Source of the DNA: an uncultured Erysipelotrichaceae bacterium
Lineage (GTDB): Bacteria > Bacillota_I > Bacilli_A > Erysipelotrichales > Coprobacillaceae
Reading direction: 5' to 3'
NCBI GenBank assembly: GCA_947573745.1
Contig: CANPGX010000086.1
Location: forward strand, 1-5,387
Length of the DNA stretch: 5,387 nucleotides
In this document: positions 5,262-5,387 of the stretch, piece after piece
Layout of the letters: each line of letters opens with the position of its first letter
Position numbering within the stretch: the first letter of the stretch is position 1
The notes under the pieces: generated by a model
Seen by the model: the letters and a program-made list of their open reading frames with translations, nothing else
The model's database searches: none
Told to the model about the DNA's origin: nothing
Position numbers and translations under genes: made by a program

Positions 5262-5387
5262 ATGGCAAAAAGAGATTATTATGAAGTACTAGGTGTAGAA
5301 AAGTCTGCTTCTGCAGATGAAATTAAACGTGCTTATCGTAAACTTGCCAAGAAGTACCACCCAGATGTCAATAAAGAGCCTGGAGCA
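5262..5387 (+). CDS. dnaJ: Chaperone protein DnaJ (Hsp40), 3'-truncated by the window edge
   Basis: The first 42 codons encode most of a J domain: MAKRDYYEVLGV, helix II with EIKRAYRKLAKKY (20-32), and the diagnostic HPD loop at His33-Pro34-Asp35, which stimulates DnaK ATP hydrolysis. Its place directly after dnaK supports DnaJ rather than another J-domain protein, though the Gly/Phe, zinc-finger and C-terminal domains lie beyond the window. The ribosome binding site is AAGGAG at 5246-5251, 10 bases before the ATG; AGGTG at 5255-5259 is too close to serve. It should belong to the HrcA-controlled operon by readthrough of the preceding hairpin. Confidence 0.94.
   Translation, partial: MAKRDYYEVLGVEKSASADEIKRAYRKLAKKYHPDVNKEPGA

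Noticed and set aside
1..5387. tRNA or rRNA genes, CRISPR arrays, insertion sequences, prophage or defence genes
   Set aside because: None were seen; apart from short intergenic regions, the window is filled by housekeeping genes.

Overview
The window is 5.4 kb of low-GC bacterial DNA with genes only on the + strand. It fits a member of the Bacillota (Firmicutes). The reasons are strong AGGAGG-type ribosome binding sites, consensus SigA promoter boxes, the gene order hrcA-grpE-dnaK-dnaJ, CIRCE operators upstream of hrcA, and a 598-residue DnaK ending in the Gram-positive style DVVDADFKEKN. An Erysipelotrichia-like lineage is possible but cannot be settled from the sequence alone. The genetic code looks standard: TGG encodes Trp, and intact genes end in TAA (three) or TAG.

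Layout. Positions 1-338 hold the 3' part of a thioredoxin-fold protein whose CPRC motif lies before the first visible ATG. A terminator hairpin overlaps its stop codon. Positions 405-1705 hold a two-gene unit: deoD (purine nucleoside phosphorylase), then a HAD-IB-type hydrolase that overlaps it by one base. This unit ends in a second terminator that also contains a stop codon. Positions 1737-1809 form a compact heat-shock control region: a consensus SigA promoter with one CIRCE-like operator over the -35 box and a second over the predicted transcription start. The operon follows: hrcA (best start GTG 1825), grpE, dnaK, and the first 42 codons of dnaJ, which runs off the window. A perfect 13-bp hairpin separates dnaK from dnaJ.

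How the genes work together. HrcA represses its own operon by binding CIRCE. DnaK, DnaJ and GrpE form the Hsp70 folding cycle, in which DnaJ delivers substrate and stimulates ATP hydrolysis and GrpE releases ADP. The deoD-HAD pair is a separate unit, with its purine-salvage role clear only for DeoD.

The main anomaly is grpE. Its reading frame carries two in-frame TAA codons (3132 and 3159) inside a 57-base, very AT-rich stretch, while both sides match GrpE closely and the overall length is normal. As written, the sequence gives a truncated GrpE or two separate halves. A recent lesion or a sequence error is more likely than a new mechanism. I found no undescribed defence, mobile or RNA system; the rest is an ordinary chromosomal heat-shock locus.
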